Below, in pieces: positions 34,501 through 45,340 of a stretch of DNA of 64,000 nt. The stretch is from Symsagittifera roscoffensis. Taxonomy: Eukaryota; Xenacoelomorpha; Acoela; Convolutidae. Under the pieces are notes generated by a model that saw only the letters and a program-made list of their open reading frames with translations, was not told the origin of the DNA and did not search any database. Made by a program: the position numbers and the translations under genes. The DNA is taken from NCBI RefSeq assembly GCF_963678635.1, contig NC_087062.1, forward strand, positions 14,867,789 through 14,931,788. The letters run 5' to 3'. Numbering within the stretch: the first letter of the stretch is position 1; each line of letters opens with the position of its first letter.

Positions 34501-35317
34501 TTATGGTTTATGTTTAATAATTTTGGTTTGTCTGTATTGTCATTTGTAGAGTTGTTATTAAACTTTCTGAAAACCTAAGAAGTGTCTGGTTCCCTAGAAA
34601 TGCGGTGTCGGATTTAATTGATTTTGTTTGATATTTGTGCCAAGATTTTAGTTGTCTAATGACTGGGTCAAGATTTTGATGTTTTTGTAGTAATTCTAGT
34701 TAAATTGTTTCTGTAGTTGAAAGGAAAATATTTTCATTTTCTACCTTTGAAAGGGCTAATGGTTCCAGAGGGTCACGAAGATTAAAAACTTGACTTATCG
34801 TGTTTTTTGAATCGTTATTCAATGGGCCTGATAAATTAATACTATCAGTTAAATTTTTTTCTATTAAAGGGAATAGATTTTTTCTATAAGGTTGCTGTCT
34901 TGTTTGTTTGTGTTGGGTATTGTTTTTAATCCATGTTGAGTATGGGATTGGTTTGAATTGAGATTTTCTTAGTAAATCAACTTCCTAATGGTTGTTTTGA
35001 CAATCTAAATTTAGTGGAAAGTGTTGTAGATTGTTTATTTGTGATTGATCTATATCAGTTTTCACTGTATATTTACATTCTAATTTTTGTGAAGTTTCAT
35101 CTTTGTAAGAAAAATTTTAATGTTTTGGGGTATTTCGACTGTTGTCGTTGTTCTTAGCATTTCGGGTGATGTATTTCTACTAAGAGTATCTGGTAGTGCA
35201 AGATTTTCTCCTGCAGTCCAAACTATGTGTAAGTTGGGGAATTTCTTTAAAAGTAATTGAAATCTGTAAACTTTATGGTTTGTATTCCATTTTTGTGTAA
35301 AAAAGAATATGATGGGT
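34501..35317 (-). pseudogene. Pol linker between RNase H and integrase, copy A
   Basis: Minus-strand sense in broken frames, matching 31641-32330. Near 34480-34530 a short direct repeat of ttatgtttaaaattatg words marks a local rearrangement, with the integrase core missing at this point. Confidence 0.5.
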
Positions 35318-35773
35318 TTATGATCTGTAAATAAGACTGTTGGATGTTATGAAATTTTCTGTAAATGTATAAATTATGCTTTCTCTCATAAGAGTTGAGA
35401 ATCTAAATTCAGCTTGTGTGAATAGTCGAGAATTTGCTGAAATGAGATTGATTTTATTTGTTCCATTGTGAGATTGTAGTAATGCTGCACCAGTGCCAAA
35501 ATATGAAGCATTGCATCTTGCATAAATTGGTTGTTCAGGATCTGGAATTTTGTTTGAAAATTGTTCTATTTGATTCGTTCGAAGTTTTTTGATTTCTTCA
35601 AACCGGGTTTGGTGTTTTGTTGTCCATTCAAAATTGTTTTGTTGTCTAAGAATGTTGTAGAGTGGTCTTAAGTATAATTGCATCTTATATACGTATTCAC
35701 TTGAGTTTAACATTTCAAAGAAAATCTTGGATTTTCTTTTTCTTAGATAGTGGTTGAACTTTTCGGATTGCAT
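35318..35773 (-). pseudogene. RNase H and RT connection of the env-bearing element (relic)
   Basis: 151-residue minus-strand frame: connection words YLRPLYNILRQQNNFEW, then ARCNASYFGTGAALLQSH and FSTLMRESIIY. The usual DAS motif of gypsy RNase H reads NAS, so the first catalytic aspartate is lost, while the glutamate in MRES is kept. The plus-strand relative at about 61080 keeps SDASNFASGAVLLQSH. Confidence 0.75.
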
Positions 35774-36470
35774 CTATACGAGATTTTAACGGAGTAATGG
35801 TATTTCTTTCTATAATGTGTCCCAGAAACTTTACACGTGTTATAAAAAATGTGATTTATCTGGGGCTGCTTTCATGTTTTTGTGTAGTAATATCTGATGA
35901 TATTTTTCTAAAACTGTGAACATTTCGTCCTTGGTTTGTGAATGCATGAAAACATCGTTTAAATATGTGATTGCCTTTTTCTTGAGGATGAGTGGTCTGA
36001 AAATTTTACTCATAAACGGTGAGAATGCTGATGGTGTTATGGAGATGCCATAGAATAATCTGTTAAATTCATATTGTTGATTTCCGATAACAAATTGTGT
36101 TAATCATCGTGATTGTTCGTCTAACGTCGTTTGACGTCGTTCGTCTAACGTCGTTCATTTCTGCTGTTGTGAAATATTACCATTTATTTTGTTAAGATTA
36201 CTTGAACTGGTTCAATGGGCCAATTACACTTATACTCATTAATGAGTGAATTGAGATAGCTAGCATCTAGAACTATTTGTAATGATTCTCCTTCAGCTAG
36301 AACGATAACAGGGTTTATAAACGTGTTTTCTTGTGGCTGTTTTTCTTTATTTACGGGAGAAAAGATTTCATATTGTTCTAGTATGTCTAATAATCTGCTA
36401 ACTTTGTCGTGTAAGTGATTTGGTACTTTACTTGATCTTTGTTTTGTGAAAATTGCATCAGGTTTCAAAG
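35774..36470 (-). pseudogene. Reverse transcriptase of the env-bearing element (relic)
   Basis: Frame 36468-36184 holds RT fingers (SSKVPNHLHDKVSRLLDIL, FINPVIVLAEGESLQIVLD). Sense continues in broken frames: EFNRLFYGISITPSAFSPFM, and near 35950 a YLNDVFMH box in which the first catalytic aspartate is Asn. The motif A region at 36118-36160 is replaced by a short tandem repeat of gttcgtctaacgtcg. No active enzyme is possible. Confidence 0.75.
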
Positions 36471-37059
36471 GTAGATGTAGCGGTAAATTTACTTTTCCAA
36501 AGTCAAATTTAGATGTTGCATAAACTTTTGGGTATATAATAGTGAATCGGCTAATTGTTCAAATTAGTTTTGTGTTATATCAGATTGTTGAAAATTGAAC
36601 ATTGTCACGAATTTTTGTTTTTAGTCTGTATATTTTGATAGTTTTGAATGTTGGTTTAAAATAAGGTGTTTTTGTGAAATAGCCTGTGTTTCAATTTTCA
36701 TTGCTTATTATATTATTTAGAGATATTTCTTCGTCAAGAACTGTTGACTGACTTATATGTAATAGTTGTAATATTTTATTTACTGTATACGCTATTTCTT
36801 TAGTGGGAGAAGATGTCGCGTTTCTTTTACAATAACCTAAAAATCCTAGAGGTAGGGTTATTTTATATTGTGAATTAATATAGACATGTAAGGAAATGAT
36901 GTCTGAATTTGAGTTTTTTTCAGGTACTTAATAGATGAAATTGTTACTCGAAAAAACTTATGAATTGGTCTGAGATATAGAGATGTTGTTTCTTCTGAGT
37001 TTTGTCTTATTGATGAACTTGTTTGATTGGGAATTCATAATTATAACCTGAGAGTGGTT

Positions 37060-37287
37060 TCAGGTGGTTCCGTTCCTCATTGTATATAGGATAAAACTTC
37101 TTAGAAAAAATGTTAAAGCTATGTTATTCATTCTTGTATAATTATCTTTTATATTAATTTTGTTGTCTAAGATACTAAAAGTTGGTATGTTTTTAGTGAT
37201 AAATGGAAATCCGATGATATTGTGTTTCATATCTGTGATACGGAAGGTTTGTTTGACTGGTTTGTTCAAGAGTTTCTTTTGTTCCAT
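37060..37287 (-). pseudogene. Protease-region fragment of the env-bearing element
   Basis: 75-residue minus-strand frame (MEQKKLLNKPVKQTFRITD, HNIIGFPFITKNIPTFSIL). The same sense is seen on the plus strand at 59574-59768, where it precedes RT. By position it belongs to the C-terminal half of the protease or the protease-RT spacer. The IIGFPFI word resembles the ILG motif of retropepsins, but no DTG motif is in this frame. The identical copy is at 38389-38616. Confidence 0.5.
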
Positions 37288-38388
37288 TGTTTTAGTGGGA
37301 ACAAGGAAAAATTGGATTTTTCCGTAGTTTGTTAAGGTTGAGCCTAAGGTTTGTTAAGGTTGAGTCGACTTGTTGTTTTGAGAGGCAATAATTTTGGATG
37401 TAAATGTTTGATTGCATTCCAAGTGGGGTTGTTGATGATTTTTGATTCTGCTACAGAATCTCTTAAAAAATCAATTTCGAGATCTGGTGGTTGAAACTCT
37501 TTGCTTTTTGGACTTTCTAATAGGAATGGAAACGTCCAAAATTTTTCTCTAGGTGGTTCTTTTGGTACGTTTTGATAGATGTGATTTGTACTTGAAGTTC
37601 AACCGGTTTTTTTTCTGTTATCTCATCTACTATTTGTTCAACTGTTTTGTTGTTGTTTATCGGTCTTGTGTAATAGTTTAGAAGAAGTTCTGTCTGATTT
37701 TCTTTGATATGGGAATGAAATGGTTGCTCGTAAATAAGAGGTTCGTAGTCATTTTCAACAATTATCAAGTTAATTAAAATTGCATTTTCTATGTCGCTTT
37801 CACTGGATGTGGATTCGCACTTGATGTGATTTAATTGTATATCTGTACTTTCTGTGTTATTGATACCAGGGTGTCTGAATTGACTTCACCCAGGGTGACT
37901 GTGTTATATCAGATTGTTGAAAATTGAACATTGTCACGAATTTTTGTTTTTAGTCTGTATATTTTGATAGTTTTGAATGTTGGTTTAAAATAAGGTGTTT
38001 TTGTGAAATAGCCTGTGTTTCAATTTTCATTGCTTATTATATTATTTAGAGATATTTCTTCGTCAAGAACTGTTGACTGACTTATATGTAATAGTTGTAA
38101 TATTTTATTTACTGTATACGCTATTTCTTTAGTGGGAGAAGATGTCGCGTTTCTTTTACAATAACCTAAAAATCCTAGAGGTAGGGTTATTTTATATTGT
38201 GAATTAATATAGACATGTAAGGAAATGATGTCTGAATTTGAGTTTTTTTCAGGTACTTAATAGATGAAATTGTTACTCGAAAAAACTTATGAATTGGTCT
38301 GAGATATAGAGATGTTGTTTCTTCTGAGTTTTGTCTTATTGGTGAACTTGTTTGATTGGGAATTCATAATTATAACCTGAGAGTGGTT

Positions 38389-38616
38389 TCAGGTGGTTCC
38401 GTTCCTCATTGTATATAGGATAAAACTTCTTAGAAAAAATGTTAAAGCTATGTTATTCATTCTTGTATAATTATCTTTTATATTAATTTTGTTGTCTAAG
38501 ATACTAAAAGTTGGTATGTTTTTAGTGATAAATGGAAATCCGATGATATTGTGTTTCATATCTGTGATACGGAAGGTTTGTTTGACTGGTTTGTTCAAGA
38601 GTTTCTTTTGTTCCAT
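38389..38616 (-). pseudogene. Protease-region fragment, duplicate copy
   Basis: Identical in sequence to the frame at 37060-37287, in the right-hand unit of the tandem duplication. Confidence 0.5.
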
Positions 38617-39252
38617 TGTTTTAGTGGGAACAAGGAAAAATTGGATTTTTCCGTAGTTTGTTAAGGTTGAGCCTAAGGTTTGTTAAGGTTGAGTCGACTT
38701 GTTGTTTTGAGAGGCAATAATTTTGGATGTAAATGTTTGATTGCATTCCAAGTGGGGTTGTTGATGATTTTTGATTCTGCTACAGAATCTCTTAAAAAAT
38801 CAATTTCGAGATCTGGTGGTTGAAACTCTTTGCTTTTTGGACTTTCTAATAGGAATGGAAACGTCCAAAATTTTTCTCTAGGTGGTTCTTTTGGTACGTT
38901 TTGATAGATGTGATTTGTACTTGAAGTTCAACCGGTTTTTTTTCTGTTATCTCATCTACTATTTGTTCAACTGTTTTGTTGTTGTTTATCGGTCTTGTGT
39001 AATAGTTTAGAAGAAGTTCTGTCTGATTTTCTTTGATATGGGAATGAAATGGTTGCTCGTAAATAAGAGGTTCGTAGTCATTTTCAACAATTATCAAGTT
39101 AATTAAAATTGCATTTTCTATGTCGCTTTCACTGGATGTGGATTCGCACTTGATGTGATTTAATTGTATATCTGTACTTTCTGTGTTATTGATACCAGGG
39201 TGTCTGAATTGACTTCACCCAGGGTGACTACCAGGGTGTGTGAATTGTACTT

Positions 39253-39368
39253 GATTTATTTGTCTTTGATGTTTTGGCGTGTTGCTTCTATATTTGTTTT
39301 GAGAATATTTGATTTATTTGTCTTTGATGTTTTGGTGTGTTGCTTCTATTTTTGTTTTGAGTATTTTT
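39253..39368. repeat. 58-bp tandem repeat, two copies
   Basis: gatttatttgtctttgatgt begins copies at 39253 and 39311. They differ at a few positions and lie directly beside the end of the 1,329-bp duplication. Confidence 0.8.
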
Positions 39369-40060
39369 GTTATTCCTATGTGGTGATTGAGAGTATTTTC
39401 TTTGTCTATTGTTATTGTTTGAATTTCTTTTTTGTGAATTGTCGCGTTATTCGTTTTGATAGTTGCTTTAACTTGATTTTTGATAATTTGATCTGTTGTT
39501 AGAACAATCACGTGATCTATTGTTTTGATATTTTTGATTTCGATCATTTGAATAGTTTCCATTCCTATTGTCGGATTTATTTCTATTTCTAATATATGAA
39601 GAGTTTCTTGATCGATCATTTGAATAGTGTCTATTCCCAGAGTGTGAATGACAACTGGTTTCTAACAAAATTCTGGTCAGCTTGAATTCGATCTTGAATA
39701 GTTGATTCTTTACTGATTATTTCGACTATTTGATCGACTATACCTGTTTTGTGAGAAATTACGTGAATTTCTCTGGTTCGGTGAGAACCAGAACCTGTGT
39801 AGTTTGAATTTCTCGTCCTGGGTAGTTTGAATTCTAAGGTGATTGGTTTTTGGAATCATTTGAATTATTTGGAAGTGGTTTTCCGGAACTTTTATTGCTG
39901 TGGATGTTTTTGTTAGGTAAATTTTGATCTTTTATCATGTACTGATGAAATGATTTGTTTGGTTATCTGTACTTTTGTCGTTTACTTTGATTGTCTTGCT
40001 GTTTTGTCTACATTCGTCAATGCTGTGTCCGTATCTTCTGCAAAAAGTACACTATTGTTT
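39314..40060 (-). pseudogene. Gag nucleocapsid region with Arg/Ser/Asn-rich tail (relic)
   Basis: At 40010-40051 the minus strand encodes a CCHC zinc knuckle (CTFCRRYGHSIDEC, spaced CX2CX4HX4C), preceded by a TAG. Downstream to 39314 the sense is repetitive and rich in Asn, Arg, Ser and Tyr (SHSGNRHYSNDRSRNSS), with imperfect ten- to twelve-residue repeats. This fits an RNA-binding nucleocapsid tail. Confidence 0.6.
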
Positions 40061-40238
40061 GGATGATGGTTTACCTTTAAAATTTGAATTTTTCTCATAG
40101 ATATTTGAAATTCTGTATTGAATTTGATTTATTTGTGTAGTCGTGGTTTGAATATAATTGACATATTGTAGCTTTAGATTTTCTGTTTCTTCTAGTTTCA
40201 AAGTGATTTCTGCTTATTCTAATTTATCAACTAGTTTT

Positions 40239-40823
40239 CTAAAGTCTAAATCTGGTTCTCGAATAGAGGAAGGATGTGATGCTCTCTTTTTGATTGCTAT
40301 TTTTCGTTATTGAAGTGTAAGAGTCATCATTAAAAATTTCTGTCAACTTTGTATTTTTATAATCATGAGTGTTCAAAGAATATGCTTTTCGGACTAAAGT
40401 TTCAATTCTTACTGCGAGTTGTTTAAATGTTTCATTTGGTAGTCTACAAATTTCATTGCACTCTTTGATGTTGTTTGTTTCTTTCAGAGTCAAACAGTTT
40501 TTTGAAAATTCTTGTGTGAGCCTTTTTTAATCTGATTTTATATCTATAGGTAAAACTGAGAACCATTTTCGGGCTGTGCCATCAAGTGTGGTTTGGACTA
40601 ATGCTGTGCGTCAATGTATCCAGTCCTGATGAAGTGGCGTATTTACTGGTTCAGGTTCTATATTCAAAGTTAGATTGGCTGTAACTGCGTTCAGATAATC
40701 CTCTACATAGTATTCAGGATCTGTGCCTGTGAAAACCATTAACGGCTTGTTTGATGATATTGATGATCCATCCATTAGGTATGGATTCATAGTCATTTGA
40801 AGTGATTCGGCAGCATTTGGCAT
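40239..40823 (-). pseudogene. Gag capsid region of the env-bearing element (relic)
   Basis: Frame 40823-40611 begins a capsid-type domain (LMVFTGTDPEYYVEDYLNAV) and frame 40493-40239 continues it (CNEICRLPNETFKQLAVRI, LVRKAYSLNTHDYKNTK). The RLPNET-KQLA word resembles the late capsid helix common in gypsy Gag. A frameshift near 40500-40610 separates the halves. Confidence 0.65.
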
Positions 40824-41118
40824 TTGTGAAAAAGTCGTAAATTGACTTTTTGTTTTTTCATATGGTTTTAACCATTATGGTAGTGGAATTTCTTTATGAA
40901 TTTGAGTTGGTTGGTAAGATTCTGTGTTTACTGGGTTTTGTCACTAAAAATTTATATTCTGCGACATTAGATTTGTTCTAGTTTATCGTATTTGTTTTTC
41001 TCGTGTATATGGTTCAAAATTGTCTGGTTGATCAATTTTGTAAGAACGAGGTCTCTGGTTTTGTTAAAATTGTTGATGATGATGGTTATAACATTCCTCA
41101 TCATCTGATGGAAAATAA

Positions 41119-42165
41119 TTAGTTGTATATTACGGTGTTTGATGAATAAAATTTTGCTGTGTATTTTGCGTTGTTTTGTTGAAAAAATGGATAATTTTCA
41201 CTTCGATCTTGTGAATTTTGTGGATAATCATTAAAATTTACTGAGTTTGATGATGGATGTTGCAAATTTTGACTTTGTGAAAACAAGTGGTTTTGAGTAT
41301 ATGTACTAGAAGATTTAGTTGGTTTTGGTCTATTTACATAGTTATAATTATGTTCTGCAGAAATCTTTCTATAGCATGTTCTTTGTTTTTGTGTTGCTTT
41401 TATCATTGGTATAAATGTTTGATAATCCATTTGTGTATATTTTGGCACAACGGGGTTTTTTCTGTAGATCGTAATGTTACCTGTGGTAATGTTGGATTTT
41501 TCGTCTTGAAATTGTAAAATTTGGATGAATAGATGAGAGACTTGGTTATGCTATAGTTGTTATTGTTTCAACTATTTCTTCACTTGCAAAATGTGATGGG
41601 GTTTGGATATCTTGCTGGCTAAGGTTTCTAACTCCGTTTAGGTTTTCTTGTTGTATAAAGGTTGAATTTAAACTATTGTTTCCTGCTCTATCGGGAAAGA
41701 ATGAATTATAGTTTAAAGGTGTTGCGTCAACTGTGAGTGGATATCTTTTAGCATAATTGGTGTCAAAAAAAATTGTGCTAATTGCTTGGCTTGATATATC
41801 TGTTGATATGTTCACAAATGTTACATGAGACCATTCAGGATCCCAAACATACTGATTGTTCTGCTATGACAGTTTCATCATTGTATCTTGTGGTCTAAAA
41901 ATTTTTCTTGCTTGTGAAATGAGGTCAATTTTATGCGAAAAATAATCAATTATAAATCATGCTAAAATTTTTTGCAAATTGTGTTTAACTTGTTCTGTGA
42001 ATTCGTTAAATTTCCACGGATTGCGTATAAAAAACGGAAAATGTTGCAATTTCGTGTCTTACAGATGTATGTCGAGATGTTTGGACTAGTGAATCTCTTT
42101 GAGATTTTTTTTCTTTCTAATATAGATAAATAACTATAAATAATTGAAAATACATCATTGGTCAA
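41119..42165 (-). pseudogene. Gag N-terminal region of the env-bearing element (relic)
   Basis: Three minus-strand frames (42165-41962, 41815-41546, 41448-41119), polar and Asn/Thr/Gln-rich with TPLNYNSFFPDRAGNNSLNS. Position before the capsid supports a Gag N-terminus. No start codon or leader can be fixed, and frames are broken. Confidence 0.45.
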
Positions 42166-43306
42166 TTTGAATTTGCTCTTTCAGAGTTTTGATGTTTTAT
42201 ATTTTTATGTATTCTGTGAATACTTCTGAAAACTCAATATTTGCGCCATCTGATTGAAGTAGATATCTACCATGAAACGTATTTGGTGAACTAATTTCTA
42301 TGGTATAGATTCCATATTGTTTTGTAATGTTACTAATTCTTTTTAGATAGTAGTCAAGGAGTTGTCTTTTAATTTTTATTTCTGGAAATTCTTTTTTACA
42401 TAGACTATCTCCTTTTTCAAATAAATTTGAATTAGAATTTGATAAAACTGTACTTGTCCTCTATCTTCAGCTAGTGGGTTTATTAAAAATGGGAGAATGG
42501 AGTTTTATTCTTGATTTTCTTCGTTTCGAATCATTTTTGTGTTTTATCACTGCTAGTGTGTAATTTTGAATGTGTTTTATTGGTTGATATCAAATAAATA
42601 GGCGTACTGGTTTGTTTGTATATGACTTTTTCATTCTAACTTTTCATTTGATTGAAGCTGGTGACGTGGTTTCTGAGACAGAAAGTATATTTGATCGTTA
42701 ACTTGATGATTTTTGTTTATTGAGTCTTTCAATTTGTGAAGTTCTTGTATTTCACTGGTTTCTGATTCAGAGATTGCGTTTCTCAGCTTTGAAAATTGTT
42801 TTCGAATAATTAGTTTTTGTTTGCTTATAATTTTTTTCCTAAATGTTTGTCGCTTTGTTCTAATGTATCCTATTGTTTATCTGTGTGGTGTGACTACCAG
42901 CTCGTATCTTTCGTCGTTAATTATACAATTGTGTAGTATAATTATTTGTTTATTTCCTAAATGGTCTCTTGACATAAGGTTTAGGATGATGGATGCAAGA
43001 TTGGGATTAGTGATTTCTAATGTCTTAATTTGTTAGGTCTTACAATTTTTTGTGCTTAGCTTAACTGGGGTCATGTAGGGTTGGAGAGAAGAGTATATAT
43101 CGATTCGTGAGAATGATTTTTACTTTCTCGTGGCTAGTCTAACATATAGATTAATTTACTTAATCTTACTTAAGGTTAGTGATTTGTGATCAAGGGTTGG
43201 AGAGTTGTAAATCAATTCACAAGTTTCAGGTATAATTAGAACGCAAGTAGTTCGTTGGGTACTATTTTAAACTTACTAAATTTAAGTATTATCCTGGGGC
43301 ATTTAA
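42166..43306. other. T-rich DNA beside gag, possible decayed 5' leader, no gene seen
   Basis: The plus strand keeps the T/G bias of the env-bearing element to about 43050, so this may be its 5' end on the minus strand. I could not find an LTR pair. Confidence 0.35.
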
Positions 43307-43320
43307 GAGCGGGGGGGGGG
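43307..43320 (+). other. G-rich run followed by TCACGTG
   Basis: gcgggggggggg is followed at once by tcacgtg. This resembles a retroelement polypurine tract and LTR start on the plus strand, but no matching element lies upstream, so it stays unassigned. Confidence 0.3.
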
Positions 43321-43494
43321 TCACGTGAAGGATGAATAACCGAAGTTTTTCACTATCTATTCTTAATTACAATGGTTAATCTTTAAAACTTTTCTGTTAG
43401 TCCTAGGTCTCGAGTAAGAGTCGCATAGTGAATTGACGTTTGAGGTCGTTACAACCTTTATAATTTGTGAGGGGGAGAACAAAATTGTTCTATT

Positions 43495-43650
43495 TGATCC
43501 AAGGATAAGCCTTGATGATCAGAATACAAAAATCAAATCAAGTTATTTTACTTCAAAAGAAATTTATTTAAAGATCTAAGGGAAGCCTTGATGATCTGTT
43601 GATTTAAATAAGATTTATTTAAGTGAAAACAAGGATAAGCCTCCAAATTT
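43495..43650. repeat. Short direct repeats around GATAAGCCTTGATGATC
   Basis: ggataagccttgatgatcag (about 43502), gggaagccttgatgatctg (about 43581) and ggataagcct (about 43633) recur, separated by ttatttaa-rich spacers. No gene is seen in 43321-44295 beyond a 65-residue minus-strand frame (44194-43997) of unknown nature. Confidence 0.5.
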
Positions 43651-44295
43651 TAGGTAAAAATTTAAGTGAAAGAAAAAGATTAAGTTTTAGTTTTGATGTT
43701 GTTAGTATTTTTAAGATTTGCTGTTATGTGTTAGGTGAGGAAGCTGGGATGAAAGAAAAACTTATATAAACTAACAATTTGTTTTTTATACTAACTAGTT
43801 TTTGTATTTTTACTTTCAATAAATTTTTTTTCAAGATGTTTTAAATTTACTGCAGATTTTTGGGGAGAACAACTAGAGATGTTTTATCAGTCTTAATTGT
43901 ACAATAAATAGTTTTAGCGCCTCTAATGATCGTTGAAGACTTTTCTTCAAAGATTTTTTGTCAGTCAATGAAAATTTAGTTTTACTGCTAGTAAAATTAT
44001 AAAAAAAAATAAAATGTTTGAGTTGGCTTTTGCCGTACGAGCATGAAATCTATTGGTAGATTTCGTTCTTGTCGTATGTCGTCTCTTGTCCGAGGTCTTC
44101 TTCCAATACCGGGTAGTTCTCGTAATGCTCGGAATATTGGCTCTGATCTATTGAATTGTACAGACATTTGTACTAAATTTTTGTCATATAACATTTTTTG
44201 AAATTGTTAAATTTGTCTAATTCTAATATAATGTTTTGCTTAGTTCTAATCTAATTTGTTTAAGGTCTTATTCGAGACTTTTGGTAGCACCAGAT

Positions 44296-44549
44296 GAGTT
44301 ATGACCTTGATGGTTATACTCATAGAGTAATTTCAGATAGTGTACACCGTCGCGCTATCTTATTTTCGGCCGGATAGATTCGTGCAATTTCTTAGTCTAA
44401 TACCGATCTTAATCTTACTCTTATATTTCCTAATCTCAATAGATCTAGAGTATACTGGTTTGTTATGAGTTGGTCTCATGGAGAAAGCAACTAAGTTCTA
44501 AGTTAAATTCATATCTCTCTGGTGCTGAAATTACAAGTAATTTCAGCAC
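44296..44549 (+). repeat. Interspersed repeat, copy 3 of 3, ending in a hairpin
   Basis: 44296-44540 matches 20927-21178, with a small deletion in the middle (tgctcgtcacg shortened). The end forms a perfect hairpin: GTGCTGAAATTAC (44522-44534), two bases, then GTAATTTCAGCAC (44537-44549). Confidence 0.75.
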
Positions 44550-44871
44550 TTACAAATAAGTGGGTTGTTAGTTTGATGGAGTATGATTAGTTAGTGTTCA
44601 ATATTTTATAGGGATAAAATATAAGAATATTGACCATTAATAAAATCTAGTTTAGATCTGGTTCCAATTGTGACAATTTTAGATTTTAGATACCACAGCG
44701 GATTGTGAAAATTTTATACATCATTTAAGAAAAATTTAAGAAATGACGACCCCTGATATCCCGGAGAAAATACTAGCGTTAGTAACCTTCTATAACTGAT
44801 TTTCATGAAAAGCTAGTGCAATGATACATTATATTTTCTCAACAGATAACGATTTGGTTTTGAGAGCAGTT

Positions 44872-45340
44872 TCAGGAGTGAAAGTCTACATTAGTCATTA
44901 TCCATTTATTGAAATAGGGGACACTCGCAAAATAATTTCCTCCCGAACAAGTTTCCCTTTCCTGAGCATTTTTTCCAGGGTAACTGGCCACTCCCAAAAG
45001 ACATTTAGGCACTGAGGTACCTGGATACATTTTGAACAGAGGGTTCCCTGCATCTTCCTTGCAAATGTTCCCACCGATATTTACTGGCTTCGTGCATATG
45101 TTGTCTCTGGGACACCCTCCTAGGATTCCTGCCTTCCTTTGAACTAGAAGCAACTCCTGAAGATCTTCTGATGGCTTTGAGCTTGAGGAATCTAAGGAGC
45201 CCATGCCACAAGTTCCTATGATACTGCAAGGCTCTTCAACTTCTGGACACAAGACAATGTTTTCGAAATAAGGCATCCTGGTTAGCCTATACTTGAGCTT
45301 AATCAGTCCAATGTCGAAACGAGTAGAGTTGATTCTCGAT
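44872..45340 (-). CDS. Exon 3 of the protease homolog
   Basis: Acceptor TTATTATTTTAG precedes 45340, and the TGA stop is 44872-44874. The exon encodes residues from the split Arg131 codon to the end: the Asp140 region, cysteines of the C-terminal barrel, the EDAGNPL motif in place of GDSGGPL, and the terminal helix. Confidence 0.85.

Larger units (their letters stand above)
36571..39228 (-). repeat. Near-perfect 1,329-bp tandem duplication over the protease region
   Basis: 36571-37899 is repeated at 37900-39228. The only difference I noticed is A/G at 37009 versus 38338. The copies carry the same two minus-strand frames, 75 aa (37060-37287 and 38389-38616) and 83 aa (37517-37768 and 38846-39097). 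Such identity beside highly decayed sequence means a very recent event or an assembly duplication. Confidence 0.9.

Noticed and set aside
37060-37287. Separate host gene of 75 aa present in two identical copies
   Set aside because: The same sense precedes RT in the plus-strand copy at 59574, so it is retroelement protease-region sequence.
39164-39502. 112-aa Cys/Phe-rich plus-strand ORF
   Set aside because: Antisense of the Asn/Arg-rich gag tail and of the 58-bp tandem repeat; composition is fully explained by that.
43307-43330. Polypurine tract and LTR start of a plus-strand element
   Set aside because: No pol sense upstream on the plus strand and no second LTR; kept only as an unassigned G run.
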